64,000 nt of DNA from Bacteroidota bacterium (GTDB lineage: Bacteria; Bacteroidota; Bacteroidia; Flavobacteriales_D; Crocinitomicaceae). The notes below the pieces were generated by a model, which saw nothing but the letters and a program-made list of their open reading frames with translations, searched no databases and was not told the DNA's origin. Location of the stretch: assembly GCA_016192075.1 (NCBI GenBank), contig JACPUU010000013.1, positions 62,001 to 126,000 on the forward strand, written 5' to 3'. Numbering within the stretch: position 1 is the first letter of the stretch; the number at the start of each line of letters is the position of its first letter. The translations under genes and the position numbers were made by a program. Of this stretch, positions 1-8,970 are shown in pieces.

Positions 1-28
1 TTTGTCAATCATGCTTTGACGATTGGGT

Positions 29-240
29 CCTCCTTCGCTGCGCTTCGGAGGACGAGATTGAGAGATCCTCCTGCGCTAACCGCGTGCCGCCTATAGCTTC
101 AGCTGTGGCGCAAGCTTCGGGTGGAGAGTTGAACTGAGATTGGGAGATCCTCCTTCGCTGCGCTTCGGGTGGAGAGTTGAAGTGAGATTGGGAGATCCTC
201 CTTCGCCAAGGCTTACGCTTGCGCCGAAGCTACAGCGTAG
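29..240. repeat. Short tandem and dispersed repeats beside the SRP RNA
   Basis: A 48-bp unit starting gtggagagttgaa is present at 121-168 and begins again at 169, diverging after about 37 bp. Its core, tcctccttcgctgcgcttcg, also occurs near 30-49, and degenerate versions (agatcctcctgcgctaacc) near 62-80. Segments around 97-120 and 210-240 are partly inverted versions of a gcgcaagcttcgg / ccgaagctacagcg motif. No gene is seen in the first 260 bp. The region looks like degenerate intergenic repeat material; its origin is unknown. Confidence 0.6.
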
Positions 241-263
241 GCGCACGGAGGATAAGAAAAAAA

Positions 264-362
264 GTGGGTAAGCCCCCTGTATCGCACCGCTACAACCGTT
301 TACCCTTGCTGTGTTCCCACCCTGGGGGATTCAACAGGAGCTGGTCGTACAGGACTTACCCG
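264..362 (-). ncRNA. ffs: Signal recognition particle RNA (4.5S-type, bacterial small SRP RNA)
   Basis: The minus strand reads as the short SRP RNA found across Bacteroidota, with recognisable blocks ctgtacgaccagctcctgtt, gaatcccccagggtgggaac and acagcaagggtaaacggttg. The ends pair: gggtaag (266-272 on +) is complementary to cttaccc (355-361), giving the closed terminal helix expected of a single-hairpin SRP RNA. The asymmetric loop with the gggaacacagcaaggg segment corresponds to the Ffh-binding domain. It works with Ffh and FtsY to target membrane and secreted proteins. A -7 promoter element lies just upstream at 366-373. Ends are approximate to a few bases. Confidence 0.9.
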
Positions 363-365
363 GTG

Positions 366-373
366 CAAAAATA
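366..373 (-). promoter_or_regulatory. -7 promoter element for the SRP RNA
   Basis: On the minus strand TATTTTTG matches the Bacteroidota -7 consensus TAnnTTTG. Its position puts the start of transcription at about 362, which coincides with the 5' end expected from the terminal helix. A TTG lies 16 bp further upstream (complement of 390-392), closer than the usual 19-21 bp. Confidence 0.5.
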
Positions 374-420
374 GGAAAAGGATTATTACCAACATCTATT
401 TTTAGCGAATTTGTCGACAT

Positions 421-453
421 AAAAAAAGCTGCCCTGATAACAAGGCAGCTTTT
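421..453 (-). terminator. Rho-independent terminator of the T9SS protease gene
   Basis: On the minus strand the arms aaaagctgcc and ggcagctttt pair over 10 bp around a 10-base loop, and the second arm runs into seven T residues (the a run at 421-427). It lies 20 bp beyond the stop codon of the protease gene, so it ends that transcript. Confidence 0.8.
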
Positions 454-472
454 CAAATCATTTCGAACCAGC

Positions 473-2938
473 TTATAGTTTAACCACTTTGCGTGTTACA
501 CTGGCACTGGCCGTATTAATTTTTACAAAATAAATACCTGCTGTTTCAGCAGTCATGTCAAAAACCACCTTGCCGTTTACAGAATTTACTGCATCAATTA
601 CACGGCCGGTTACGTCTCTCAGTTCTACTGATTCAACACCTGCGCCTACATTGGTAAGATCAATAGTCAGCATACTGTTTACCGGGTTTGGATAAATGCT
701 TACCGCACTCAGCCCGTTTTCAACAATCTGGGCAGAACTTGCAGCGGAAATATTGACTACATAATCTTCTGTTTCACCCCACTGTTCTGTTCCGCATGCT
801 GTAATAGCACCGTCATCAGGCTGGTAAGACATTTTAACGCGCATGGTTACAGCACCGGTAACAGCAGTTAGCGGAACGGCAACGTTGAACACATTGCTCC
901 ATCCGCTGGCAACCAGCACATAAGCTACTTGTTCTCCTGCGTCATCAAAATCATTGTCATCATTCCAGTCAATCCATGCTGCAATTTCATCATCGGTATA
1001 AGCCGTTCCGTCTGTTGTACCAACAGCAGGTGTCACGGTCAGCTGATAAGTCTGTCCTTTTGTTACCGAAGTGCTTACAGCAGGATAGTTTGTATAAGTA
1101 CTGCAGCCTGTATTGTTGTTGATGGTATTAAATTCTACCTGTGAAATAAACTCATCTGAACTGGTACAGGTTTGTGTTGAAGTTGAAGTACAAGGGCTTG
1201 AAGTAGCAGCTGTCACCTCAATGTAATTGGTTTTTACTTCAGCATCTGATCCCTGCAGGTTAGTAGCTGTCAGTGTTATTGAATAAAATCCAAGGGTGGT
1301 AAATGTCACTTGTGGGTTCTGAGACGATGCGGTTGTTCCGCCAGCATACGCCCATCCTGAAGCAGGTGCAATGACCCAGGCCCATTGTGTAGGTGAACCG
1401 GTTGACTGATCAGTGAACGTTACGGTTGTACCTGTTGGAACAGAAGTGGCGCTTGCAACAAATTGAGCCGTTGGGGCAACCGGTGTACACGGTGAAAACG
1501 TACCATCCAGCGTGGTTGCACCTGTTGAACCCGGATCAAGCCATGGCTCAAGCTGTGAGCTTGAAGTGGTTCCGTCAGAGTTCCAGGCCTTATTGAATTT
1601 ACCATAAAGGTCGTGTGCAGTTGGTGTGGCACAATAAGACGAACCGCCGGACAAATGCCCTACGATGCGGTTATTCTGATCATAAATAGGCGAACCGGAT
1701 GAACCACCTTCGGTTACACCGTGTCCGTTTGTTGTAGCTCCCCACTCCACTTCCCAGTGTGCTGAAGCCCAGCCACCGTTATAGGTAGAAGATACGAGGT
1801 CAATGGTATAGGTTGATATTTTTTTCTCATCGCCGGCAGGGTGGTGATAACAGAAACCTGAAGTTGCTGCTGTGGTAGAACGGTTCCAGCCCGAATAATA
1901 GGCATTGTAACCGGCCGGAATGGCAGAGTTTAATTGCACCAGCACAAAATCAGCCCCGTCTACCTGGCTGCTGTTTGCAGCAAGGTGTGTTCCAAGAGAT
2001 GAAGAAGCTCTGAACGTACCGCCTGACATGGTTTGCGACAAAGCACCGGAATAGGTGGATGTATTTCCAGGTGCACAGGTTGGGCGCTGATAGTTGAAAT
2101 ACCAGACGTGTCCGCTGATGTTTGCAGAAGAAGTTGGTGTACCGCAGTGATTGGCTGTTAAAACATACGGTGTACAGTCATTGGCCGTATTGTTTACCAC
2201 CGAAGCGGAACAAACATAAGTTCCGCCATCAACAAACGAATAATGAACAGCTGAAGAACGCTGTGACTCATGCCCGGTTGATTCAGAACACATGGCATCA
2301 ACTTCACAGCTGCCGTGAGCACGGTCTTCTGTAATCTCTGCCCCGTCTCTGAACGTTGCCAGACGTGCTTCAAACCCGCGGTAATAATAGGCTATTTCGT
2401 TAATTTCAAGTGTTGGTAATTCTGAGCTGCCGGCTGGCATATAATACTCCAGCGTCAAAAATTCACCCTGGATAATTTCCATGGATTGAAACGTTGGTGT
2501 ATTAGCCGTATACGCCCCTACATACTGTGAATGTCTTTCATTGTAGGCATGGAGCTTTCCTCCGGCCGGAATCTGAACCGGTGAGCTGAAATAAAGGCTC
2601 AGCCCGGTAGCATCCGGAATGCGGATACCCATTCGCCATACTTTATCTCCGTTCGGCAAATTGGTCCAGGTACCTGAATTCAAAATAGAATACGAAACCG
2701 GAATGTTAATACCAACCCGGTAAGGTTTTCCTTTTTCGTCGTTTTCAGCATCTTCCTGGCGGACAGCGTCCATGTCAGGAGCACTTAAGGAGTGCACCTG
2801 GTAAGAGGCAGTGAACGGACTTGTTTCATTGATGAGTGTTTTTCCAAATGAGGTTGGAATGCCACCTTCACTAATTTGAGCGTTAGTGCTTAAGGCAAGA
2901 CCAAATCCAAGAAAAACAAAAAGTAAACGTTTTTTCAT
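473..2938 (-). CDS. Secreted trypsin-like serine protease (lysyl endopeptidase type) with PKD, GEVED and T9SS sorting domains
   Basis: 821-residue exported protease. Residues 1-20 form a signal peptide ending STNA/Q. The S1-family triad is visible: His264 in TANHCG, Asp330 in DGADFVLVQL and Ser414 in GGSSGSP. The surrounding pattern, with its cysteines, resembles lysyl endopeptidase / Achromobacter protease I relatives, but substrate specificity cannot be read safely. A PKD domain follows at about 490-577, then a GEVED domain (about 650-730, with WIDWNDDNDF), and a type A T9SS sorting domain from about 748 (SIYPNPVNSML ... ITRKVVKL-like end, GIYFVKI). The product should cross the outer membrane by T9SS and be cleaved or surface-bound. 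It has its own terminator and sits alone downstream of the WYL regulator. An extracellular nutrient-degrading role is inferred. Confidence 0.88.
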   Translation of the reverse strand: MKKRLLFVFLGFGLALSTNAQISEGGIPTSFGKTLINETSPFTASYQVHSLSAPDMDAVRQEDAENDEKGKPYRVGINIPVSYSILNSGTWTNLPNGDKVWRMGIRIPDATGLSLYFSSPVQIPAGGKLHAYNERHSQYVGAYTANTPTFQSMEIIQGEFLTLEYYMPAGSSELPTLEINEIAYYYRGFEARLATFRDGAEITEDRAHGSCEVDAMCSESTGHESQRSSAVHYSFVDGGTYVCSASVVNNTANDCTPYVLTANHCGTPTSSANISGHVWYFNYQRPTCAPGNTSTYSGALSQTMSGGTFRASSSLGTHLAANSSQVDGADFVLVQLNSAIPAGYNAYYSGWNRSTTAATSGFCYHHPAGDEKKISTYTIDLVSSTYNGGWASAHWEVEWGATTNGHGVTEGGSSGSPIYDQNNRIVGHLSGGSSYCATPTAHDLYGKFNKAWNSDGTTSSSQLEPWLDPGSTGATTLDGTFSPCTPVAPTAQFVASATSVPTGTTVTFTDQSTGSPTQWAWVIAPASGWAYAGGTTASSQNPQVTFTTLGFYSITLTATNLQGSDAEVKTNYIEVTAATSSPCTSTSTQTCTSSDEFISQVEFNTINNNTGCSTYTNYPAVSTSVTKGQTYQLTVTPAVGTTDGTAYTDDEIAAWIDWNDDNDFDDAGEQVAYVLVASGWSNVFNVAVPLTAVTGAVTMRVKMSYQPDDGAITACGTEQWGETEDYVVNISAASSAQIVENGLSAVSIYPNPVNSMLTIDLTNVGAGVESVELRDVTGRVIDAVNSVNGKVVFDMTAETAGIYFVKINTASASVTRKVVKL

Positions 2939-3006
2939 GATTAATCGGTTTTACTGATAGTTTTCGTAAATATATAAATATCATTCAAGACTCTTTTGAT
3001 GTTTTT

Positions 3007-4017
3007 TTAACAATACTGCTCATTCATTGTTAAAACTATAGCTTGTATCTCAGATCTCAACGTTTTAGGTTTAATTACCTCTATTTGCGCCCCGTATGAA
3101 AGAATGGTACGTTTCAGTTCTTCAGAAATCAGGACTTTCATTTCATAGGTATTCCGGTTGGTGCCCTCTTTAACCAGACGCTGACTTGTGTGCAACGGTT
3201 GGGAATCAATGTATTTGGCCCCTACCTTGTCAATCTTGAACTGAATTTCTTCAGGCTCGGTTTCGTTAGAGGTAATACCGATTGAATGTTTGAAATAATT
3301 ATCCGGGTCAAATGCAACGGGTTTGTAATAATGCTCTTTGGTCAGCACAAGATCTTTGATACGATCAAGCCCAAAGGTTATGACTTTACCTTTTTCAAGT
3401 GAAAAACTGATCAGGTACCAGCGGTTGCGGTATTCTTTCAGCAACAGCGGCAATACTTTACGAATTTTACCTTTTTCACTGGTATAGGCCGCATAGTCAA
3501 ATGTCACCACGCGTTTGTCTTTAATCGCTTTTAAAAGGTCAGGAAGCATTTCAGACCCCTGCGCCTCAGCAAATGTTTCAAACTGAACAAATTTTTCTAC
3601 CACTGAATCAAGCGGATTGTTGGTAATGTGAACCCGGTCAAAGATTTTGTTGATGGCATACCCAAAATTTTTAAAAATGCCCATGTCTTTAAACTGCATG
3701 AGCGTTTTGGTGGCAAACCTGATCGCATCAATATCATCTTCAGACAACGGAATTTTGTCTACGCTGTAATCCGGATCATCGTAATAATACCCTTTGTGAA
3801 TTTTGCTGTATTTAATGGGCGCATCAAACTCTTCACGCATAGCAAACATGTCCTTTTCAACGGTTGAATCGCAGATGTCAGACCCACCGGTTGAACCATA
3901 AAGCGCCTCTTCACACGCCTTTCTCAAATCTTCTTTGCTGGGATACTGCCGTGCCGAATTTCTGAGACACCGGTCAATGACCCGGTAACGGAGCTGTGCG
4001 TTCTTAATCTTGGACAT
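3007..4017 (-). CDS. WYL-domain transcriptional regulator
   Basis: 336 residues. The N-terminal part (about 1-80) is a winged-helix-like DNA-binding region, and the middle/C-terminal part carries the WYL domain, with the signature W200-Y201-L202 in RNRWYLISF followed by GLDRIKDL. The C-terminal region resembles the WCX extension typical of the family. WYL proteins are ligand-sensing regulators, often tied to DNA damage, nucleic-acid second messengers or defence, but this copy stands alone between a protease gene and an outward-facing NlpC/P60 gene, so its target is unknown. The start ATG lies 52 bp from the divergent gene, so the two share a short promoter region. No defence genes adjoin it. 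Confidence 0.85.
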   Translation of the reverse strand: MSKIKNAQLRYRVIDRCLRNSARQYPSKEDLRKACEEALYGSTGGSDICDSTVEKDMFAMREEFDAPIKYSKIHKGYYYDDPDYSVDKIPLSEDDIDAIRFATKTLMQFKDMGIFKNFGYAINKIFDRVHITNNPLDSVVEKFVQFETFAEAQGSEMLPDLLKAIKDKRVVTFDYAAYTSEKGKIRKVLPLLLKEYRNRWYLISFSLEKGKVITFGLDRIKDLVLTKEHYYKPVAFDPDNYFKHSIGITSNETEPEEIQFKIDKVGAKYIDSQPLHTSQRLVKEGTNRNTYEMKVLISEELKRTILSYGAQIEVIKPKTLRSEIQAIVLTMNEQYC

Positions 4018-4055
4018 GTGTTACTTTTTGAAGGATTAAAGTTATAAAAACATCT

Positions 4056-4063
4056 TATTTTTG
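4056..4063 (+). promoter_or_regulatory. -7 promoter element of the NlpC/P60 operon
   Basis: TATTTTTG matches TAnnTTTG and ends 6 bp before the ATG at 4070, which predicts an almost leaderless transcript. No good TTG is seen 19-21 bp upstream. Confidence 0.4.
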
Positions 4064-4069
4064 TGACAG

Positions 4070-4540
4070 ATGAAACAAACTTTCATTGTTATTATATCAC
4101 TTCTGGTTCTGCCATTCAGATCACAGGCTACCTCAGACGCAACGCTCAGAGACAGCATTGTCTGTTTTGCGTCAGATTACCTGGGTACACCGTATTTGTA
4201 TGCCGGCATTACCGAAAAGGGATTTGACTGCACAGGTTTTGTCTATTTTGTTTTCAATCATTTTGGCATTAAAACATCCAGGGCCAGTTCAGGGTATGAA
4301 AATGCCGGTGAACAGGTTGACATGGAATCTGCCCAACCCGGTGATATTATACTGTTTACCGGAACCAATGCTGAAATACGCCAGGTTGGCCATGCCGGTA
4401 TCATTTATGAAAACAACAACGGTACCGTTTATTTCATTCACAGCTCCTCTTCCAAAAATCACTTTGGCGTAACCATTACCCAGTTTAATTCAAGCCCGGG
4501 TTATAAAAAGCGGTTTTTGCGCGTTATCACTATTCTATGA
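4070..4540 (+). CDS. Secreted NlpC/P60 family cell-wall peptidase
   Basis: 156 residues with a signal peptide (about 1-20, ending RSQA). It is a nearly bare NlpC/P60 domain: catalytic Cys54 in GFDCTGFV, His108 in VGHAGI and a third polar site near His124 (FIHSSSSK). Enzymes of this family cut peptidoglycan stem peptides, usually between D-Glu and meso-DAP, in the periplasm. The family's usual binding modules (SH3, LysM) are absent. The last four bases overlap the ATG of the downstream lipoprotein gene, so the two are co-translated. The exact bond cut is an inference from the family. Confidence 0.85.
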   Translation: MKQTFIVIISLLVLPFRSQATSDATLRDSIVCFASDYLGTPYLYAGITEKGFDCTGFVYFVFNHFGIKTSRASSGYENAGEQVDMESAQPGDIILFTGTNAEIRQVGHAGIIYENNNGTVYFIHSSSSKNHFGVTITQFNSSPGYKKRFLRVITIL

Positions 4541-5136
4541 GAACTTATTTACTCCCCGTTTTTTTGCTGCTGCTCATTTCCTGCGGTGATGGCTCTTCTA
4601 AAAAATCAACGCCTGAAGGCTCATCTAACATGTCCGAACAAACACTGGCAGATACCTGTGACTGCAGCACCCTTCAGATAGATTCCCTGGGCAATCACTT
4701 GCGTAACGGACAACCTTTTACAGGCACCTGTGTAAGTTATTACGACGGTTCAGAAACCAAATACCTGGAAAAAAATATACTCAACGGTCTGTTACACGGC
4801 AAGGTTGAATATTTTGACAAAAGCGGTGAATCACTGCTGCAGGAATTTTATGAAGACGGCGTTCAGAAACGAAGCGGCAACCAGGAAAACGGGTTGACAT
4901 GTGATTGTTCTGAACTGCAGATTCAAACTGTTCAGAATATGAGTGTCTATAAACTGGATGATGTTCCGTTTACCGGAAAATGTGAAAAACACTATGAAAA
5001 TTCAAGCCAGCTGTATATGGAAAGCAGCTACAAAAATGGGTTGCTTGATGGGTACACCGTCTACTATAACAAAGATGGTTCAACTATTCTGATGGAAAAA
5101 TACGAACGCGGTGAACTTACCAGTTCGGTTCACTAA
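4537..5136 (+). CDS. Lipoprotein with two MORN/YwqK-like repeat halves
   Basis: 199 residues. The lipobox LISC places the lipidated Cys at 16. The mature part is an internal duplication: residues about 40-113 and 121-192 each begin with CDC(S)xLQI, continue through a PFTG(T/K)C segment and end with a Gxxx(D/H)G...YY/F...G motif like the MORN-type repeats of YwqK-family 'antitoxin component' proteins. The six cysteines come in matching positions in both halves. It overlaps the NlpC/P60 gene by 4 bp and its stop overlaps the convergent gene by 4 bp. Despite the family label there is no toxin neighbour, so a toxin-antitoxin role is not supported; an envelope role with the peptidase is inferred. 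Confidence 0.7.
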   Translation: MRTYLLPVFLLLLISCGDGSSKKSTPEGSSNMSEQTLADTCDCSTLQIDSLGNHLRNGQPFTGTCVSYYDGSETKYLEKNILNGLLHGKVEYFDKSGESLLQEFYEDGVQKRSGNQENGLTCDCSELQIQTVQNMSVYKLDDVPFTGKCEKHYENSSQLYMESSYKNGLLDGYTVYYNKDGSTILMEKYERGELTSSVH

Positions 5137-6584
5137 ACCCGGGTACTTACTTTTTGGGCTACTTCAACTTTCTGAAACCGGCTTTCATTGTATCCAAAGA
5201 GTTTGAAAAACTTAATGGCTTTCATTACACTTTCAGGTACATCCTGCTCCCAACTCAAAACCCCATCCTGTATTTTTTTCAAAACATCGTCTGAAAGAAT
5301 GTGCAGCAAATCGGGATTGTAGTCATAAATTTCTTCCACCTTATTTGTCTTAAGCATGTAATCAAACAAACCGGTTAAATGCTCTGGCAACTGAAAATTG
5401 GTAACACCGTAGGTTCCTTCACCGTCAAGACTCATGGCCGGGTAAACAAACATTTTAATGTTGTGCCCGAAACCGCGCCCGAAAGCCTCCAGTAATCCAC
5501 CCCGCAGGGTGTTGTAATATTTTTCATCAAAGATGGTTTGCAAATTGTAAATGCCCAAAAGCACACCAATTTTGTGACCATTTGTGATGGATGAAAGATA
5601 TTCAATCATCTTGTAATGTTTCAGGTAATTTGAAATCATTACGGTGTATCCCATGGAACCTAAAAGTTCAGCACGGTCAATAAAATCTTTCTCAGAAATT
5701 TTTCCATCAGCGGTAAGATCTTTCAGCGTAAGCTCCAGCACCACGCAGGTGTTATCAGCTTCCACATCCGGCTCTTTCAGATATTGCTGCATGCCTTTGG
5801 CAATCATATCCACATGCACTTTGGTCATGGGTCTGAAACGACCACGCATGAGCAGTACATTCTTTTTATACAATGCTGTACTGGGTTGTAAAACGGCACG
5901 GTCCTGGTCAAACATGGTAGCATCAGTCAGCCCGTTTTTTACCAGGTTAAGTGCAATCAGGCGATTATCAATATGCGCAAAATCAGGTCCTAAAACGCGG
6001 AGCATGTCAATCTCAACCCGCTCACGTGGTAAGCGGTATGTCAACGCTGCCAGAAATGCATCAATGGTATCCTGATCAAAGTAAGCCGCATGAACCAGGT
6101 TCACACCTAAAATTCCAAGTGCCTCTTGCTGGCGCTTGTGGCTGGTATCATGCAATTTTACGTGAAGAACAATTTCACTGGGTTCAGCCCCGGTTTTCAT
6201 CTGGAATTTTAACCCGATCCAACCCTGACCCTGATTTGTTTTATGATAGTTGAGTGATTCTACCGTGTTGGCAAAAACAAAAAACCTGCTTTCTTTTTTC
6301 TTTTCAGGCAGTGTTTCACTTAATGTTTTGTATTCTGTTGAAAGCATCTGAACCAGGCGGTCTTCACAAACATACCGTTTGCACTTTCCGTAGAAACTGT
6401 CAGAAACTTTCATGTCATACGCTGAACGTGTATACGCTATTGTACCGGATGAACCACCGGCTTTGAAAAAGTTTGCGGCCACTTCCTGACCGGCTCCAAT
6501 CTCTGCAAATGCACCATAAATGTCATTCGTTAAATTTACAAGAAGCGCTTTCTCTTCTGTAGTTAAACTCCGCAAGTTTTTCAT
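5133..6584 (-). CDS. Conserved cytosolic protein with a possible nucleotidyltransferase-like motif
   Basis: 483 residues with no signal peptide and no membrane segment. I do not recognise the family securely. Around residues 245-265 the segment RGRFRPMTKVHVDMI resembles the (H/T)xGH phosphate-binding motif region of nucleotidylyltransferases (GRFQP...H), and similar Bacteroidota proteins are, from memory, sometimes labelled nicotinate-nucleotide adenylyltransferase. The canonical second motif (ISSTxxR) is not visible, so enzymatic activity is doubtful. The protein is rich in regular alpha/beta segments, and the N-terminal 120 residues (about) look helical. Its stop codon overlaps the convergent lipoprotein gene. 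A -7 element lies 25 bp upstream. Confidence 0.6.
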   Translation of the reverse strand: MKNLRSLTTEEKALLVNLTNDIYGAFAEIGAGQEVAANFFKAGGSSGTIAYTRSAYDMKVSDSFYGKCKRYVCEDRLVQMLSTEYKTLSETLPEKKKESRFFVFANTVESLNYHKTNQGQGWIGLKFQMKTGAEPSEIVLHVKLHDTSHKRQQEALGILGVNLVHAAYFDQDTIDAFLAALTYRLPRERVEIDMLRVLGPDFAHIDNRLIALNLVKNGLTDATMFDQDRAVLQPSTALYKKNVLLMRGRFRPMTKVHVDMIAKGMQQYLKEPDVEADNTCVVLELTLKDLTADGKISEKDFIDRAELLGSMGYTVMISNYLKHYKMIEYLSSITNGHKIGVLLGIYNLQTIFDEKYYNTLRGGLLEAFGRGFGHNIKMFVYPAMSLDGEGTYGVTNFQLPEHLTGLFDYMLKTNKVEEIYDYNPDLLHILSDDVLKKIQDGVLSWEQDVPESVMKAIKFFKLFGYNESRFQKVEVAQKVSTRV

Positions 6585-6608
6585 GTAAATCGTTTAATCT
6601 AGTAATTG

Positions 6609-6616
6609 CAAATTTA
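6609..6616 (-). promoter_or_regulatory. -7 promoter element
   Basis: Minus-strand TAAATTTG matches TAnnTTTG, 24 bp upstream of the ATG at 6584. No convincing -33 TTG is seen. Confidence 0.4.
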
Positions 6617-6692
6617 GTAAGAATTGGTCAGTAAAAAACTGACTAATATCCTATGTTCGTCTTTACGGAATTTATCGGCTATGGTTCGCTTT

Positions 6693-8813
6693 TCAACGTT
6701 CAGCAAGAGCAAGACCAATTCTTTTACGCTCACTATCAATTGATAAGACCAAAACCTGGACGTGGTCATGAATATGAATCACATCTGCCGGGTGAAAGTT
6801 GGAAGGCCCGCTGAGCCTGGATTTATGAATTAAACCGTTTTCTTTGATCCCGATATTTACAAATGCGCCAAAATCAGTCACATTGGTAACTATACCATTG
6901 AGCTGCATGCCTGTTTTCAAATCGTTGAGGGTTTTAACATCTGCTGCAAACTCAAGCACTTTGACTGCTTTGCGGGGATCAAGTCCTGGTTTTTCAAGTT
7001 CTTTCAGAATATCCTGCAGGGTATATTCCCCTACTTCGTTTTGGTTTTTGGCTTTTTCATGCAGGGTATTCACAGTCTCCCGGTTTCCAATAACTGATTT
7101 TAAGTCAAGTCCCTGAGCTTTAACCAGCCGTTCTACAAAGCCATAATTTTCAGGATGCACCGCACTGTTGTCAAGCAGATTGGGACTTTCTTTGATGCGT
7201 AAAAAGCCGGCAGCCTGTTGAAAAGCCTTGTCTCCCATGCGATCAACTTTCAACAGTTCTTTGCGTGATTTAAACAATCCGTTTTTTTCACGGTGCAAAA
7301 TAATATTTTCGGCCAGTTTGGGTCCAAGTCCTGAAACATAGCTCAACAGGTATTTGGAAGCTGTATTTACATCAACCCCTACTTTGTTTACAGCCCGTTC
7401 AACCACTTTATCCAATTCAGCCTGAAGTTTTGCCTGGTTGACATCATGCTGGTATTGCCCCACTCCCAGTGATTTGGGATCAATTTTTACCAGCTCAGCC
7501 AGCGGATCCATCAACCGTCGGCCAATAGAAACGGCCCCTCTTACAGTCACATCAAAATCAGGAAATTCTTCACGCGCTACTTTCGAAGCAGAATAAATAG
7601 ACGCACCATCTTCACGCACACTGAAAACACGCAGGTCACGGTCAAAACGAATTTTTTTGATAAAGTTTTCCGTTTCACGTCCTGCTGTTCCGTCACCTAT
7701 GGCAATTACCTCCACCTTATAAGACTGCACCAGCTGGGCTATTTTAGATGCCGCTTTGGACGATTCATTTTGCGGAGGATGCGGAAAAATGGTTTCGTTG
7801 TGAACAAGTGATCCGGCTTTATTTAAAACCACAATTTTACAACCCGATTTAAAACCGGGATCCATGGCTAAAACCACACAATTACCGACAGGCGGTGCCA
7901 GCAACAATTTTTCCAGGTTTTTTGAAAAAGTGTGAATAGACTGATCGTCGGCCAGTTCTTTGAAATGGTTTCGTGTTTCTGTTTCCAGGGCAGGCTGCAG
8001 ACTTTTTTTATAGGCCTGCTGCATGGCTTTTTCAACCAGTACGGAACTCTCGTTGGAATTTTTAATGTAGAATTTTTTCAGCCAGCTCAACACATACTCA
8101 GCATTGGGTTCTATTTTCAGATTCAGAAAACCTTCATCCTCTCCCCTGAGCATTGCCAAAAGCCTGTATGAAGGGCACTTTGATACCGTTTGCACCAGTT
8201 CAAAATAATCACGGTATTTCTCGGCCTCTTCTTTTTTTGCAGGCACCACTTTTGAAGTAATAACACCATTCTCAAAAAAAGAGGTGCGGAGTTTTTCACG
8301 GACAATTTCATTTTCAGAAATCCATTCAGCAATAATATCCAGCGCTCCTTTTAAAGCAGTCAGCGCATCGGGAAAAGTTTTTGAAACAAACGGCTGTGCC
8401 CAGTATTCAGGATCACCATTCTCTTGTTTCATAAGCCTTGCAGCCAGTGGAGCCAAACCTGCCTTGATTGCAATTTCAGCTTTGGTTTGGCGCTTTTGCT
8501 TATACGGCAGATAGATATCTTCCAGCTTGTGCAAATCAAAACACGTGTTGATTTTTGTTTCCAGTTCTGCTGTTAATTTTCCTTTTTCACGAATCGCCTC
8601 GCGGATACCTATTTTTCGCTTTTCAATTGCATCAAATTTATTTTGTTCTTTTTGAATGTGATCAATCTGTTCTTCATCCAGGTTTCCTGTCATTTCTTTT
8701 CGGTACCGGGCAATAAAAGGGATTGTGGCACCGCCTTCAAACAGCGTTAGTGTTCCGTTAATTTGTTTTGGACTCAGGCCTGTTGCTACAGCAATAAATT
8801 CAGAAGCGGTCAT
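6693..8813 (-). CDS. tex: Tex family RNA-binding transcription accessory protein
   Basis: 706 residues, close to full length for Tex. Domain order: N-terminal HtH/central helical region; YqgF/RNase H-like domain from about 320 (VVLAMDPGFKSGCKIVVLNK); helix-hairpin-helix region with LLSYVSGLGPKLAENIILHR and SRKELLKVDRMGDKAFQQAAG; and a C-terminal S1 domain from about 632 (GIVTNVTDFGAFVNIGIKENGLIH). Tex binds RNA and nucleic acid and is linked to transcription accuracy and stress tolerance; the YqgF domain in Tex generally lacks full nuclease function. Single gene with its own -7 element 20 bp upstream. Confidence 0.95.
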   Translation of the reverse strand: MTASEFIAVATGLSPKQINGTLTLFEGGATIPFIARYRKEMTGNLDEEQIDHIQKEQNKFDAIEKRKIGIREAIREKGKLTAELETKINTCFDLHKLEDIYLPYKQKRQTKAEIAIKAGLAPLAARLMKQENGDPEYWAQPFVSKTFPDALTALKGALDIIAEWISENEIVREKLRTSFFENGVITSKVVPAKKEEAEKYRDYFELVQTVSKCPSYRLLAMLRGEDEGFLNLKIEPNAEYVLSWLKKFYIKNSNESSVLVEKAMQQAYKKSLQPALETETRNHFKELADDQSIHTFSKNLEKLLLAPPVGNCVVLAMDPGFKSGCKIVVLNKAGSLVHNETIFPHPPQNESSKAASKIAQLVQSYKVEVIAIGDGTAGRETENFIKKIRFDRDLRVFSVREDGASIYSASKVAREEFPDFDVTVRGAVSIGRRLMDPLAELVKIDPKSLGVGQYQHDVNQAKLQAELDKVVERAVNKVGVDVNTASKYLLSYVSGLGPKLAENIILHREKNGLFKSRKELLKVDRMGDKAFQQAAGFLRIKESPNLLDNSAVHPENYGFVERLVKAQGLDLKSVIGNRETVNTLHEKAKNQNEVGEYTLQDILKELEKPGLDPRKAVKVLEFAADVKTLNDLKTGMQLNGIVTNVTDFGAFVNIGIKENGLIHKSRLSGPSNFHPADVIHIHDHVQVLVLSIDSERKRIGLALAER

Positions 8814-8833
8814 TCAGTAAATTCAGATTTGTT

Positions 8834-8841
8834 CAAAAGTA
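8834..8841 (-). promoter_or_regulatory. -7 promoter element of tex
   Basis: Minus-strand TACTTTTG matches TAnnTTTG, 20 bp upstream of the tex ATG. Confidence 0.4.
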
Positions 8842-8970
8842 ACCTTTAATATAACCGTAAAAAAAGTTCATGGTGTACTTCGTGTAACCTATTTACTCCA
8901 TATTACTCACAGTGCAATCCCTATAGGTCAATACAAGAGCGAATTAAGCGATCACAATGCTGAAGCCCCC

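Noticed and set aside
4537-5136. Toxin-antitoxin system based on the YwqK-like label
   Set aside because: The protein is a lipoprotein and there is no toxin partner nearby.
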